64,000 nt of DNA, taken from the NCBI RefSeq assembly GCF_041435015.1, contig NZ_CP107989.1:7750001-7814000 (forward strand), read 5' to 3'. Positions 49,955 to 57,876 of the stretch are shown here, piece after piece. The number at the start of each line of letters is the position of its first letter. Positions within the stretch are counted from its first letter, which is position 1. The notes beneath the pieces are model-generated. The model was not told where the DNA came from, did not search any database, and saw only the letters and a list, made by a program, of their open reading frames with translations. A program made the position numbers and the translations under genes. The stretch comes from Streptomyces canus (lineage in GTDB: Bacteria; Actinomycetota; Actinomycetes; Streptomycetales; Streptomycetaceae).

Positions 49955-51111
49955 AGGCGTCCACGTTCGTCTACCCCTGGGACGTCAACGGGGACCCGGA
50001 GGCCGCGACGCGTATCGCCGGGCTCGGCGTACAGCAGGCGACCCTCGCCGCCGCCTACCACTCCACGCGCGCCCTGACCCCCCGCCACCCGCGGCACCGC
50101 ATCGTCACCGCCGAGCACGCGTCCGTGCTGTATCCGACGGACGCACGCTGGGAAGGGCGTGCACTGCGTCCGTACGCGGCCGGCGACTGGGCCCCCGGCG
50201 ACGCCTTCGGCGAGGCGGCCGCGCAGCTTTCCGAGGCGGGCCTCGACGTGCACACCTGGGTGGTCCTCGCGCACAACTCCCGCCTGGGCGCCGAGCATCC
50301 GGACACCTCGGTCGTCAACGCCTACGGTGACCGCTACCCGTGGGCCCCGTGCATCGCACAGCCCGCCACGCGCGCGTACCTGATCGACCTCGCCGTCGAG
50401 GCGGCGCTGCGCCCGGGGGCGGCCGGCACCGAACTCGAGTCCCTCGGCTGGTACGGCCTCCAGCACCTGCACGCCCACGACAAGACCGGCGGGGTGCCGC
50501 TCGGCGACGCCGGGATGTACCTCATGGCGCTCTGCTTCTGCGGGACGTGCCGCGAGGGGTACGGCGAGCAGGGGCTGGACGCCGACTCGCTGGCCGCGGC
50601 CGTGCGCACCGCCCTGGAGCCGCTGTGGCAGGGCGCGCCGGACGACGGGGGCTGGGCCGGGGTCGAGAAGCTCCTCGGCGCCGGTACGGCGGCGGCCACG
50701 CGCGCGTGGCGTGACGAGACCGCCCGTACGCTCCAGGAGTCGGCGGTCCGCGCGGTCCGCTCGGCCGCTCCCGAGGGCTTCCAGATCCTGCTGCACGCCG
50801 ACCCCGTGACGTACCACGTCGGTGCCAACCCGGGTGTCGACCCCGAGCACATCCTGTCCGTCGCGGACGGTGTCGTCGTGCCCTGCGCGGGCGGACCGGA
50901 CCTGCTCACGCCCTTTGCGCGGGCCCGCGAGGACGCGGTGATCGCCGCCAACTTCCCCGTCGTCTCGCAGATGGGCGGCAGCCCGGGCACGCTCGCGGCG
51001 GACGTGGCGCGGGCACGGGAGCTGGGAGCGACCGAGATCCGGCTGTATCACGCGGGGTTGGCGTCGGACGGCGACCTGGACGCGATCCGTGAGGCACTGG
51101 CCGGCCGCTGA
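49951..51111 (+). CDS. Unknown protein, possibly TIM-barrel glycoside hydrolase-like
   Basis: A 386-residue cytoplasmic protein coupled to the dehydratase gene. It starts KASTFVYPWDVNGDPEAATRIAGLGVQQATLAAAYHS. Alternating strand/helix segments, such as DVHTWVVLAHNSRLG, LESLGWYGLQHLHAHDKTG and FQILLHADPVTYHVG, suggest a (beta-alpha)8 barrel; a C-F-C-G-T-C cluster is near residue 195. I do not recognise the family. Its link to uronate catabolism points to a sugar-active role, by context only. Its last 64 bp overlap the converging MFS gene. Confidence 0.65.
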   Translation: MKASTFVYPWDVNGDPEAATRIAGLGVQQATLAAAYHSTRALTPRHPRHRIVTAEHASVLYPTDARWEGRALRPYAAGDWAPGDAFGEAAAQLSEAGLDVHTWVVLAHNSRLGAEHPDTSVVNAYGDRYPWAPCIAQPATRAYLIDLAVEAALRPGAAGTELESLGWYGLQHLHAHDKTGGVPLGDAGMYLMALCFCGTCREGYGEQGLDADSLAAAVRTALEPLWQGAPDDGGWAGVEKLLGAGTAAATRAWRDETARTLQESAVRAVRSAAPEGFQILLHADPVTYHVGANPGVDPEHILSVADGVVVPCAGGPDLLTPFARAREDAVIAANFPVVSQMGGSPGTLAADVARARELGATEIRLYHAGLASDGDLDAIREALAGR

Positions 51112-52568
51112 AACAACGGCACTGCCGTGGCCAGCCAGGCCACGCCCAGGAGGGCCGACAGCGGCCGCTGGTCGACCAGTTCGACCAGGGCCGCGCCGGC
51201 CGCGAGGCCGAGCACGTTCGGGGTGTACACCAGCGTGTGCGCCGTGGCGACGGCACGGCCCAGGAGTGCGTCCGGGGTCTCGCCCTGTACGGCCGTGAGC
51301 GCGGCGATCAGCACACAGGGGAGACCCGCGCCGATCGCCGCACTGGACACCAGGGCCAGCGGGTCGGACGGGATCGCCCGCAGGCCGGCGGCGACGGCGG
51401 TCAGGGCGATGCCGTACGCGGCGAACCGGCGCTCGCCCAGCCGGCGCAGAGCGGGCCCGGAGACCAGCCCCACCGCCAGGGAACCGGCGCCCTGGGCGGC
51501 GTACAGCGCACCGGCGTACGCGGGGGAGTGGCCGAGTCCGTCGATCACGGCGTAGATCAGCGCGCCGTTGATCCCGGCGCACAGCATGGTGGTGCCGCCG
51601 GCCAGGACCAGCGGCCGGAGTATGGGGTGGGCCCATATGTGGCGGGCTCCGGCGCCGGCGGGGGTGCGCCTGGACAGCGTGCGGCGGCGGGTGGTGGCCG
51701 GGCCGAGGCCGGGTGTCTTGGGCGCGGCTGCCGTGCGTCTGAACAGTCTGGGGCGGCTGGGGGTGGTCGGGCCGAGGCCGGGTGTCTTGGGTGTGGCTGC
51801 CGTGCGTCTGAACAGTCTGAGGCGGCTGGGGGTGGTCGGGTCGTCGGGTGTTTTGGGTGTGGTTGCCGTGCGCTGTCCGGGGAGGCTCGTGGCGGTCGGG
51901 CTGCGGCTGGGTGACGGCGGCGGGGTCGCCGTTCGCCCGGACGGCTCGTCCCCGCTGCCAGTGCTCGTCGGCGGCGCGAGGGGATCCGGTCGGGTCTCGC
52001 GGACCCGCAGCCCGGCGTACAACAGCGCGGCCAGGACGAACGTGATCGCGTCCAGGAGTGCCACGCCCGGTCCGCCCTGGAGTGCGTAGAGCCCTGCTCC
52101 CGCCAGCGGCGCCACCAGCTTCATGCCCTCCGTGACCGCCATCCGCAGCCCGTTGAAGTCGCCGAGCAGGGACGGGGGGACGGCGCCGGCGACCAGGGCC
52201 GACTCCGCCGCGTCATGGACAACGCCCGCGGCGCCGTACACGAAAAGGACCGTGAGGACGAGCCACACCCGGTCGGGGCCGTCGACGGCGAGGAGGGCCG
52301 GGAGCAGGACCGCCATCAGGAGGCTGCCGCCGATCAGCAGGCGCTTGCGCGGGACCCGGTCGGCCAGTGCGCCGAGCAGCGGGCCCGCCAGGGCCGGTGC
52401 CCACATCGCGAGCATGCACAGCGCGGCCAGGCCGTCCGAGCCGGTGAGGTCCTTGACCCAGACGCCGGACACCAGCCACAGGGCCGAGGTGCCGAAGCCC
52501 GAGACGGTCACCGCGGTGAGAAAGAGCCTGGCGTTGCGGTCGTGGAACACCGCCCATGTCTTCGTCAT
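51048..52568 (-). CDS. MFS transporter with a repeat-filled central loop
   Basis: A 506-residue major facilitator with about 12 helices in two bundles. The N-terminal bundle contains the loop GALADRVPRKRLLIGG. The cytoplasmic loop (about 200-310) is unusually long and made of Pro/Thr/Arg repeats. Drug or metabolite export is likely; the substrate is unknown. The gene overlaps the 3' end of the convergent gene by 64 bp, so the two mRNAs are complementary there. ATG 52568 begins TKTWAVFHDRNARLFL, typical of this MFS group. Confidence 0.8.
   Translation of the reverse strand: MTKTWAVFHDRNARLFLTAVTVSGFGTSALWLVSGVWVKDLTGSDGLAALCMLAMWAPALAGPLLGALADRVPRKRLLIGGSLLMAVLLPALLAVDGPDRVWLVLTVLFVYGAAGVVHDAAESALVAGAVPPSLLGDFNGLRMAVTEGMKLVAPLAGAGLYALQGGPGVALLDAITFVLAALLYAGLRVRETRPDPLAPPTSTGSGDEPSGRTATPPPSPSRSPTATSLPGQRTATTPKTPDDPTTPSRLRLFRRTAATPKTPGLGPTTPSRPRLFRRTAAAPKTPGLGPATTRRRTLSRRTPAGAGARHIWAHPILRPLVLAGGTTMLCAGINGALIYAVIDGLGHSPAYAGALYAAQGAGSLAVGLVSGPALRRLGERRFAAYGIALTAVAAGLRAIPSDPLALVSSAAIGAGLPCVLIAALTAVQGETPDALLGRAVATAHTLVYTPNVLGLAAGAALVELVDQRPLSALLGVAWLATAVPLFQRPASASRIASRSPSDANPA
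51702..51880 (-). repeat. 69-bp coding repeats in the MFS loop
   Basis: A 69-bp unit (23 residues; R-L-F-R-R-T-A-A-x-P-K-T-P-G-L-G-P-x-T-P-S-R) is present as two nearly identical copies (51702-51770, 51771-51839) and a shorter, more diverged third. The copies differ by only a few bases, indicating recent expansion inside the gene without loss of frame. Confidence 0.75.
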
Positions 52569-52702
52569 GCCTGGACATCGTGGGCCTAAGGCCCCGGGCC
52601 CGGGATGGGGCAGGTGCCCTACATCCGCGGTCGTGCGAGCGATGAGTTCTCGGGGCGGGGGCGGTCTAACCCTTACGACACCGTGACCACGAGGAGTACC
52701 GC

Positions 52703-53287
52703 ATGACCGTCCCACCCCTGGACCTCGGACCACAGACACGCGTCATCGCCCTTCTGGCCGAGGCCGTCACCGATGATCAGCTGGGGAACGCCACGCCCTG
52801 TCCGAAGTACGCGGCGCACCACATGCTCGGCCACCTGCTCGGCCTCTCCGCGGCCTTCCGTGACGCCGCCCGCAAGGACCTCGGCGCCACGACCGACACC
52901 CCGCCGACCGACTCCGTCCCGGACATCGGCCCCGGCTGGCGCGAGGAACTCCCCAAGGTCCTCGACGAACTCGCGGAGGCCTGGCGCGACCCGGCCGCCT
53001 GGACCGGAATGACCCGCGCGGGCGGCGTCGACCTGCCCGGAGAGATCGCCGCAGCCGTCGCCGTCGACGAACTGGTCGTCCACGGCTGGGACCTGGCCCG
53101 CGCCACCGGCCAGGCGTACGACCCGGACCCCGCCGCGCTCCAGGCGACGTACGACTTCCTCCAGGCCTCCGCAAAGGACCCGAGCCGGGACGCCATCTTC
53201 GGCCCGATCGTCCCCGTGCCCCAGGACGCGTCCCTGCTGGACCGGGCGATCGGCCTCAGCGGGCGGAACCCGGGCCGGACGTCGTAA
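52703..53287 (+). CDS. TIGR03086-type mycothiol-dependent (DinB-like) metal-binding protein
   Basis: A 194-residue four-helix DinB-like protein of the TIGR03086/maleylpyruvate isomerase N-terminal group. Hallmarks are NATPCPKYAAHHMLGHLLGLSAAF with the first metal histidine and AVDELVVHGWDLARATGQ with the others. Relatives are mycothiol-dependent transferases or isomerases, consistent with an actinomycete. Substrate unknown. It is transcribed away from the MFS gene across a 134-bp gap. Confidence 0.85.
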   Translation: MTVPPLDLGPQTRVIALLAEAVTDDQLGNATPCPKYAAHHMLGHLLGLSAAFRDAARKDLGATTDTPPTDSVPDIGPGWREELPKVLDELAEAWRDPAAWTGMTRAGGVDLPGEIAAAVAVDELVVHGWDLARATGQAYDPDPAALQATYDFLQASAKDPSRDAIFGPIVPVPQDASLLDRAIGLSGRNPGRTS

Positions 53288-53523
53288 CAGGGCCCCCGGC
53301 TCTCGTGGACGCCGTCACGGGAGGCGCCCCCCGTCGGCGTCCCCTTCGCTGCCCGCGACACCGGCCTGCCCCGTCCGCCTCGCCGCGCCCGGGTGGCCAT
53401 CGGGCCAGGACCGTCCCCGCGTCCCACGCGCGGCGCCCGGCTGCCGTAGACACCGGTACGACCCTGCCGTAGAGGAACGGAAACCGGCGGCGGGCGGCAG
53501 GCCCGGACCGTACGCTCCCCACC

Positions 53524-54279
53524 ATGCCGCCCCTCAGCCTCACCGTCCTCGGTACCGCCTCCCCGCACCCGGCGCCGGGCCGCCCCTGCTCCGGCTATCT
53601 GCTGCGCGGCGGGGGCGCCGAGGTGTGGGTGGACGCCGGGCCCGGCACCTTCGCCGAGTTGCAGCGGCACACGGATCCCTCCCGGCTGACGGCGATCTGG
53701 ATCTCCCATCTGCACGCCGACCACAGCGCGGACCTGCTGTCCGCCGTCTACGCCTTCGCGTTCGGCGGACTCACCCCGCCCGCCCCGATCCCGGTGTACG
53801 CGCCACCCGGCTGCGCCCATCGGCTCGCCGGGTTCTTCGGGCGGTCCGACGTGCGCTTCCTCGAGGGCATCCTCGCCTTCCATCCCCTGTACGACGGTCA
53901 CACCGTCCGGCACTGGAACCTCCGGCTCGCCGCGCGGGCCGTCGCGCACGACGCCGAGGCGTACGGGCTGCGCGCCGAGTGCGCCGGACGCGTCTTCGCC
54001 TACTCCGGGGACAGCGGGCCCTGTGCCGCCCTCGTCGAACTCGCCGCGGAGTCGGACGTGTTCCTGTGCGAGGCGGACATCGACCGTCATCGCGAAGGCG
54101 AACAGACCCACCTGACGCCCGAGGACGCCGGCGGCATCGCCCGCAAGGCCGGGGTGCGCGAACTGATCGTCACCCACGTCGGACCCACGCTCACCAGGGA
54201 GGCGGCCACCACACGCGCGGCCGTCGCCTTCGCCGGGCGCACCAGCACGGCGTTCGAGGGCGCCACCCGGCTGGTCTGA
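53524..54279 (+). CDS. MBL-fold metallo-hydrolase
   Basis: A 251-residue metallo-beta-lactamase fold protein of the RNase Z-like group. The zinc motif is SHLHADHSADL (H-x-H-x-D-H), with further ligands in VAHDAEAYGL, SGDSGPC and the terminal THVGPTL. The early LTVLGTASPHPAPGRPCSGYLL is typical of ElaC/arylsulfatase-like members. Actual substrate unknown. TACGCT (53511-53516) lies 7 nt before the ATG with no ribosome site: a probable leaderless mRNA. Confidence 0.87.
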   Translation: MPPLSLTVLGTASPHPAPGRPCSGYLLRGGGAEVWVDAGPGTFAELQRHTDPSRLTAIWISHLHADHSADLLSAVYAFAFGGLTPPAPIPVYAPPGCAHRLAGFFGRSDVRFLEGILAFHPLYDGHTVRHWNLRLAARAVAHDAEAYGLRAECAGRVFAYSGDSGPCAALVELAAESDVFLCEADIDRHREGEQTHLTPEDAGGIARKAGVRELIVTHVGPTLTREAATTRAAVAFAGRTSTAFEGATRLV

Positions 54280-54372
54280 CCCTCGTCTTCACCGCAACTT
54301 CAACTTCCTCTGCCAGAAGCATTGACGAAACATCGCACCCCTCCCTACCTTCAACGCGTCGTACTTCATACG

Positions 54373-54429
54373 TCATATATGAGACGCGATATGCGAGATC
54401 AGATACGCAAGATCCGATACGCGAGATCC
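54373..54429 (+). promoter_or_regulatory. Palindrome and three 14-bp repeats upstream of the GntR regulator
   Basis: TCATATATGA (54373-54382) is a perfect palindrome in an AT-rich patch. It is followed by three tandem 14-bp units, GATATGCGAGATCA (54388-54401), GATACGCAAGATCC (54402-54415) and GATACGCGAGATCC (54416-54429), ending 11 nt before the ATG. Repeated regularly spaced boxes before a GntR/FCD gene suggest cooperative autoregulation. Confidence 0.5.
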
Positions 54430-54440
54430 GAGAGGCGCGC

Positions 54441-55097
54441 ATGACCTCTGTGCCCACGCCGATCCCCTCCCGCACGCAGTACGTGCTGGAGGAGATCAAA
54501 CGCCGCATCCTCACCGGGCGCCTGACGCCTGGTCAGGCCCTGGTGGAGACCGAACTCGCCGCAGAGTTCGGGGTGTCCAAGACCCCGGTGCGCGAGGCGC
54601 TCAAGACCCTGGCCGGGACCGGGCTCGTCGTGATGAGCCAGTACAAGGGCGTCACGGTGCGCATGGTGGACGCGGACATGGCGCGCGAGGTCTACGACGT
54701 CCGGCTGCTCCTCGAACCCGAGGCGCTGAAGCGGGCCGTACGGCGCGGGGCCTCCCTCGACGCCGCACGGGACGCGCTGACCCGGGCCGACGACGCCACC
54801 GACACCGCCGAACGCTCCCTCGCCAACCGGGAGTTCCACCGCTCGCTCTACCTGCCCTGCGGCAACCCGCTGCTCGGCCGGATGCTCGACGAGGTCCGCG
54901 ACCAGGCCGCCCTCGTCTCCGCCGTCGCCTGGGCGGCCTCGCCCTCCTGGGAACGGGAGGCGGGCGAGCACCGGGAGATCCTGCGGCTCGCCCTGGAGGG
55001 CGACGCGGACGGAGCGGCCCGCGCCCTGCACGCCCACATCGCGTCCTTCGTGGAACGAGCGTTCCCCGGAGTGCTGGACGAGGAAGGTCAGGAATGA
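54441..55097 (+). CDS. GntR/FCD-family regulator of the sugar-acid cluster
   Basis: A 218-residue FadR-subfamily GntR protein. The winged helix is YVLEEIKRRILTGRLTPGQALVETELAAEFGVSKTPVREALKTLAGTGLVVMS (about 14-70). The FCD domain has the metal-binding pattern REFHRSLY and GEHREIL. It is the first gene of the unit with the DHDPS-like lyase and IlvD/Edd dehydratase (ATGA overlap), so it probably senses an intermediate of that pathway and represses its own operon. Confidence 0.87.
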   Translation: MTSVPTPIPSRTQYVLEEIKRRILTGRLTPGQALVETELAAEFGVSKTPVREALKTLAGTGLVVMSQYKGVTVRMVDADMAREVYDVRLLLEPEALKRAVRRGASLDAARDALTRADDATDTAERSLANREFHRSLYLPCGNPLLGRMLDEVRDQAALVSAVAWAASPSWEREAGEHREILRLALEGDADGAARALHAHIASFVERAFPGVLDEEGQE

Positions 55098-56005
55098 GCA
55101 GCGAGACGTTCGAGACCCGGCGGGCGGCCCTGGCCGACGTGGTGGCGATCCCGGTGACTCCGTTCGCCGAGGACGGCACCGTCGACCAGGACACCCACCG
55201 GGCCCTGCTGCGTCGGCTGCTCGACGGAGGGATCACCACCCTCACCCCCAACGGCAACACCGGCGAGTTCTACGCTCTGACCCCCGAAGAGCGCCGCCTG
55301 GTCACCGAGTTGACCGTCGAGGAGGCCGGGGACCGGGCGAACATCCTCGTCGGCGTCGGTCACGACGTCCCGACCGCCGTGGCCTCCGCCCGCCACGCCC
55401 GCGAGCTCGGCGCCGGGATGGTCATGGTCCACCAGCCCGTCCACCCCTATGTCTCGCAGGGCGGCTGGGTCGACTACCACCGCGCGATCGCCTCGGCCGT
55501 CCCGGAACTGGGAGTCGTTCCGTACATCCGCAACGCCCAGCTCAGCGGCGACCGCCTGGCCGAACTCGCCGACGCCTGCCCCAACGTGATCGGCGTGAAG
55601 TACGCCGTCCCGGACGCGGCCAGGTTCGGCGCCTTCGCACGGGACGCGGGACTCGAACGCTTCGTGTGGGTCGCCGGGCTCGCCGAGCCCTACGCGCCCT
55701 CCTACTTCTCGGCGGGTGCCACCGGCTTCACCTCGGGGCTGGTCAACGTCGCCCCCGCCGTCTCGCTGAACATGATCGAGGCGCTCCGGTCCGGTGACTA
55801 CCCGGCCGCCATGAAGGTCTGGGAGCAGATCCGCCGCTTCGAGGAACTCCGCGCCGCGAACGGCTCCGCGAACAACGTCACCGTCGTCAAGGAGGCCCTC
55901 GCCTCGCTTGGCCTGTGCCGCCGCGACGTGCGTCCGCCGAGCCGCGAGCTGCCCGAGGCCGAGCGCGCCGAGGTCGCCGCGATAGCCGCCGGGTGGTCGA
56001 TATGA
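55094..56005 (+). CDS. DHDPS-family lyase, probable 2-keto-3-deoxy sugar acid dehydratase/aldolase
   Basis: A 303-residue class I aldolase-fold enzyme. Motifs are VAIPVTPFAEDGTVD, LTPNGNTGEFYALTPEERR, the catalytic tyrosine in VPYIRNAQLS and the Schiff-base lysine in IGVKYAVPD. The lysine-pathway TT pair is replaced by N-T-G-E-F, so it is not DapA. Next to a sugar-acid dehydratase it most likely acts on the resulting 2-keto-3-deoxy acid, for example L-KDA dehydratase in non-phosphorylative arabinose catabolism. Exact substrate is inference. Overlaps neighbours at both ends (ATGA). Confidence 0.83.
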   Translation: MSSETFETRRAALADVVAIPVTPFAEDGTVDQDTHRALLRRLLDGGITTLTPNGNTGEFYALTPEERRLVTELTVEEAGDRANILVGVGHDVPTAVASARHARELGAGMVMVHQPVHPYVSQGGWVDYHRAIASAVPELGVVPYIRNAQLSGDRLAELADACPNVIGVKYAVPDAARFGAFARDAGLERFVWVAGLAEPYAPSYFSAGATGFTSGLVNVAPAVSLNMIEALRSGDYPAAMKVWEQIRRFEELRAANGSANNVTVVKEALASLGLCRRDVRPPSRELPEAERAEVAAIAAGWSI

Positions 56006-57732
56006 CCGACAGGAAGCGTCCCGAAGAGCTCAGAAGCCATCAGTGGTACGGCACCGAGGGCCAGCTGCGGACCTGGTCGCACAACGCCCGTATGCGCCAG
56101 CTCGGTTACGAGGCCGAGGAGTACCGCGGCCGCCCGGTGATCGCCGTCCTCAACACCTGGTCGGACATCAACCCCTGCCACGTCCATCTGCGCGAGCGCG
56201 CCGAGGCGGTCAAGCGGGGGGTGTGGCAGGCCGGGGGCTTCCCGCTCGAATTCCCGGTCTCCACCCTCTCGGAGACGTACCAGAAGCCCACCCCGATGTT
56301 CTACCGCAACCTCCTCGCGATGGAGACGGAGGAGCTGCTGCGGTCGTATCCGATCGACGCGGCGGTGCTGCTCGGCGGCTGCGACAAGTCGACGCCGGCG
56401 CTGCTCATGGGCGCGGCCTCGGCCGATGTCACCTCGATCTTCGTGCCCGCGGGGCCGATGCTGCCGGGGCACTGGCGGGGCGAGACCCTCGGGTCCGGCA
56501 CCGACATGTGGAAGTACTGGGACGAGCACCGCGCGGGCAACCTGACGGACTGTGAACTGCGCGAGCTCCAGGGCGGGTTGGCGCGCTCGCCCGGTCACTG
56601 CATGACCATGGGGACCGCGTCCACGATGACCGCGGCGGCGGAAACCCTGGGCATGACCCTGCCGGGTGCGTCCTCGATCCCGGCCGTCGACTCCGCGCAC
56701 GAGCGGATGGCCGCGGCCTCCGGGCGCCGCGCCGTGGAACTCGCCTGGACCGGCCTGAAGCCGTCCGAGATCCTCACCCGCGAGGCCTTCGAGGACGCTG
56801 TCACCACGGTGCTCGGGCTCGGCGGCTCCACCAACGCGGTCATCCATCTGATCGCCATGGCCGGCCGGGCGGGCATCAAGCTCACCCTGGACGACTTCGA
56901 CCGTATCGCGCGTACCGTGCCGGTGCTGGCGAACGTCCGGCCCGGCGGACAGACGTACCTCATGGAGGACTTCTACTTCGCCGGCGGTCTGCCCGCCTTC
57001 CTCTCGCGGATCACCGACCTGCTCCACCTGGACCGGCCGACCGTGAACGGCACCCTCGGGGAGCAGATCGAGGGCGCGGAAGTCCACAACGACGACGTCA
57101 TCCGCACCCGGGACAACCCGGTCGCGAGCGAGGGCGGGGTGGCCGTCCTGCGCGGCAACCTCTGCCCGGACGGCGCCGTCATCAAGCACATCTCCGCCGA
57201 GCAGCACCTGCTCAAGCACACCGGCACCGCGGTCGTCTTCGACGACTACAGGACCATGCAACGCACCCTCAACGACCCGGCGTTGAACATCACCGCCGAC
57301 AGCGTGCTGGTGCTGCGCAACGCCGGTCCCAAGGGCGGCCCGGGCATGCCCGAGTACGGGATGCTGCCGATCCCGGACCATCTGCTCAAGCAGGGCGTGC
57401 GGGACATGGTCCGGATCTCCGACGCCCGGATGAGCGGGACGAGTTACGGCACGTGTGTGCTGCACGTGGCGCCCGAGTCGTACGTCGGCGGACCGCTCGC
57501 CCTCGTGCGGTCGGGGGACGACATCACCCTCGATGTCGAGGCGCGCGTCCTCCAACTCAACGTGGACGACGAGGAGTTGGAGCGCCGACGGGCGGAGTGG
57601 ACACCGCCGCCCGCGCGTGACGAGCGCGGCTACGGCGCGCTCTACAACGAACAGATCACCCAGGCGGACACCGGCTGCGACTTCGAGTTCCTCGCCCGCC
57701 CGGGCAAGGTCGCCGACCCGTACGCGAGCTGA
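56002..57732 (+). CDS. IlvD/Edd-family sugar-acid dehydratase (arabonate/xylonate type)
   Basis: A 576-residue Fe-S dehydratase. Cysteines at C59 (DINPCH), C127 (LGGCDKS) and C200 (SPGHCMTMGT) sit where the [2Fe-2S] ligands are found in characterised pentonate dehydratases, and K129 is the carbamylated magnesium-binding lysine. Length and spacing fit the arabonate/xylonate dehydratase branch rather than IlvD. It removes water from an aldonic acid to give a 2-keto-3-deoxy acid for the neighbouring lyase. ATG 56002 overlaps the lyase stop. Confidence 0.88.
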   Translation: MTDRKRPEELRSHQWYGTEGQLRTWSHNARMRQLGYEAEEYRGRPVIAVLNTWSDINPCHVHLRERAEAVKRGVWQAGGFPLEFPVSTLSETYQKPTPMFYRNLLAMETEELLRSYPIDAAVLLGGCDKSTPALLMGAASADVTSIFVPAGPMLPGHWRGETLGSGTDMWKYWDEHRAGNLTDCELRELQGGLARSPGHCMTMGTASTMTAAAETLGMTLPGASSIPAVDSAHERMAAASGRRAVELAWTGLKPSEILTREAFEDAVTTVLGLGGSTNAVIHLIAMAGRAGIKLTLDDFDRIARTVPVLANVRPGGQTYLMEDFYFAGGLPAFLSRITDLLHLDRPTVNGTLGEQIEGAEVHNDDVIRTRDNPVASEGGVAVLRGNLCPDGAVIKHISAEQHLLKHTGTAVVFDDYRTMQRTLNDPALNITADSVLVLRNAGPKGGPGMPEYGMLPIPDHLLKQGVRDMVRISDARMSGTSYGTCVLHVAPESYVGGPLALVRSGDDITLDVEARVLQLNVDDEELERRRAEWTPPPARDERGYGALYNEQITQADTGCDFEFLARPGKVADPYAS

Positions 57733-57763
57733 CCCACGACCCGCTTCCGCGGGCGGCACCATC

Positions 57764-57824
57764 GCACAGCACTACCTGGCACAGCACGACCTGGCACAGC
57801 CATGTGCAGAGAGAAAGCGCTTCC
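57764..57824 (+). promoter_or_regulatory. 15-bp direct repeats and LacI-type operator before the permease operon
   Basis: GCACAGCACTACCTG (57764-57778) is repeated as GCACAGCACGACCTG (57779-57793), and a third copy starts at 57794. Then GAAAGCGCTTCC (57813-57824), an imperfect palindrome with a perfect AAGCGCTT core, resembles operators of LacI-family sugar repressors. The permease ATG is at 57877. Together they suggest that the transport genes have their own regulated promoter within the cluster. Confidence 0.5.
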
Positions 57825-57876
57825 CGCACGACGAACGCACGTCGCACGTCCGACGTACTGAGAACGGAGAACAGTC

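Noticed and set aside
53288-53523. A small gene in the 236-bp gap before the MBL hydrolase
   Set aside because: Short frames exist on both strands but none has a ribosome site, coding-like third-position bias or recognisable product; only the leaderless -10 at 53511-53516 is supported.
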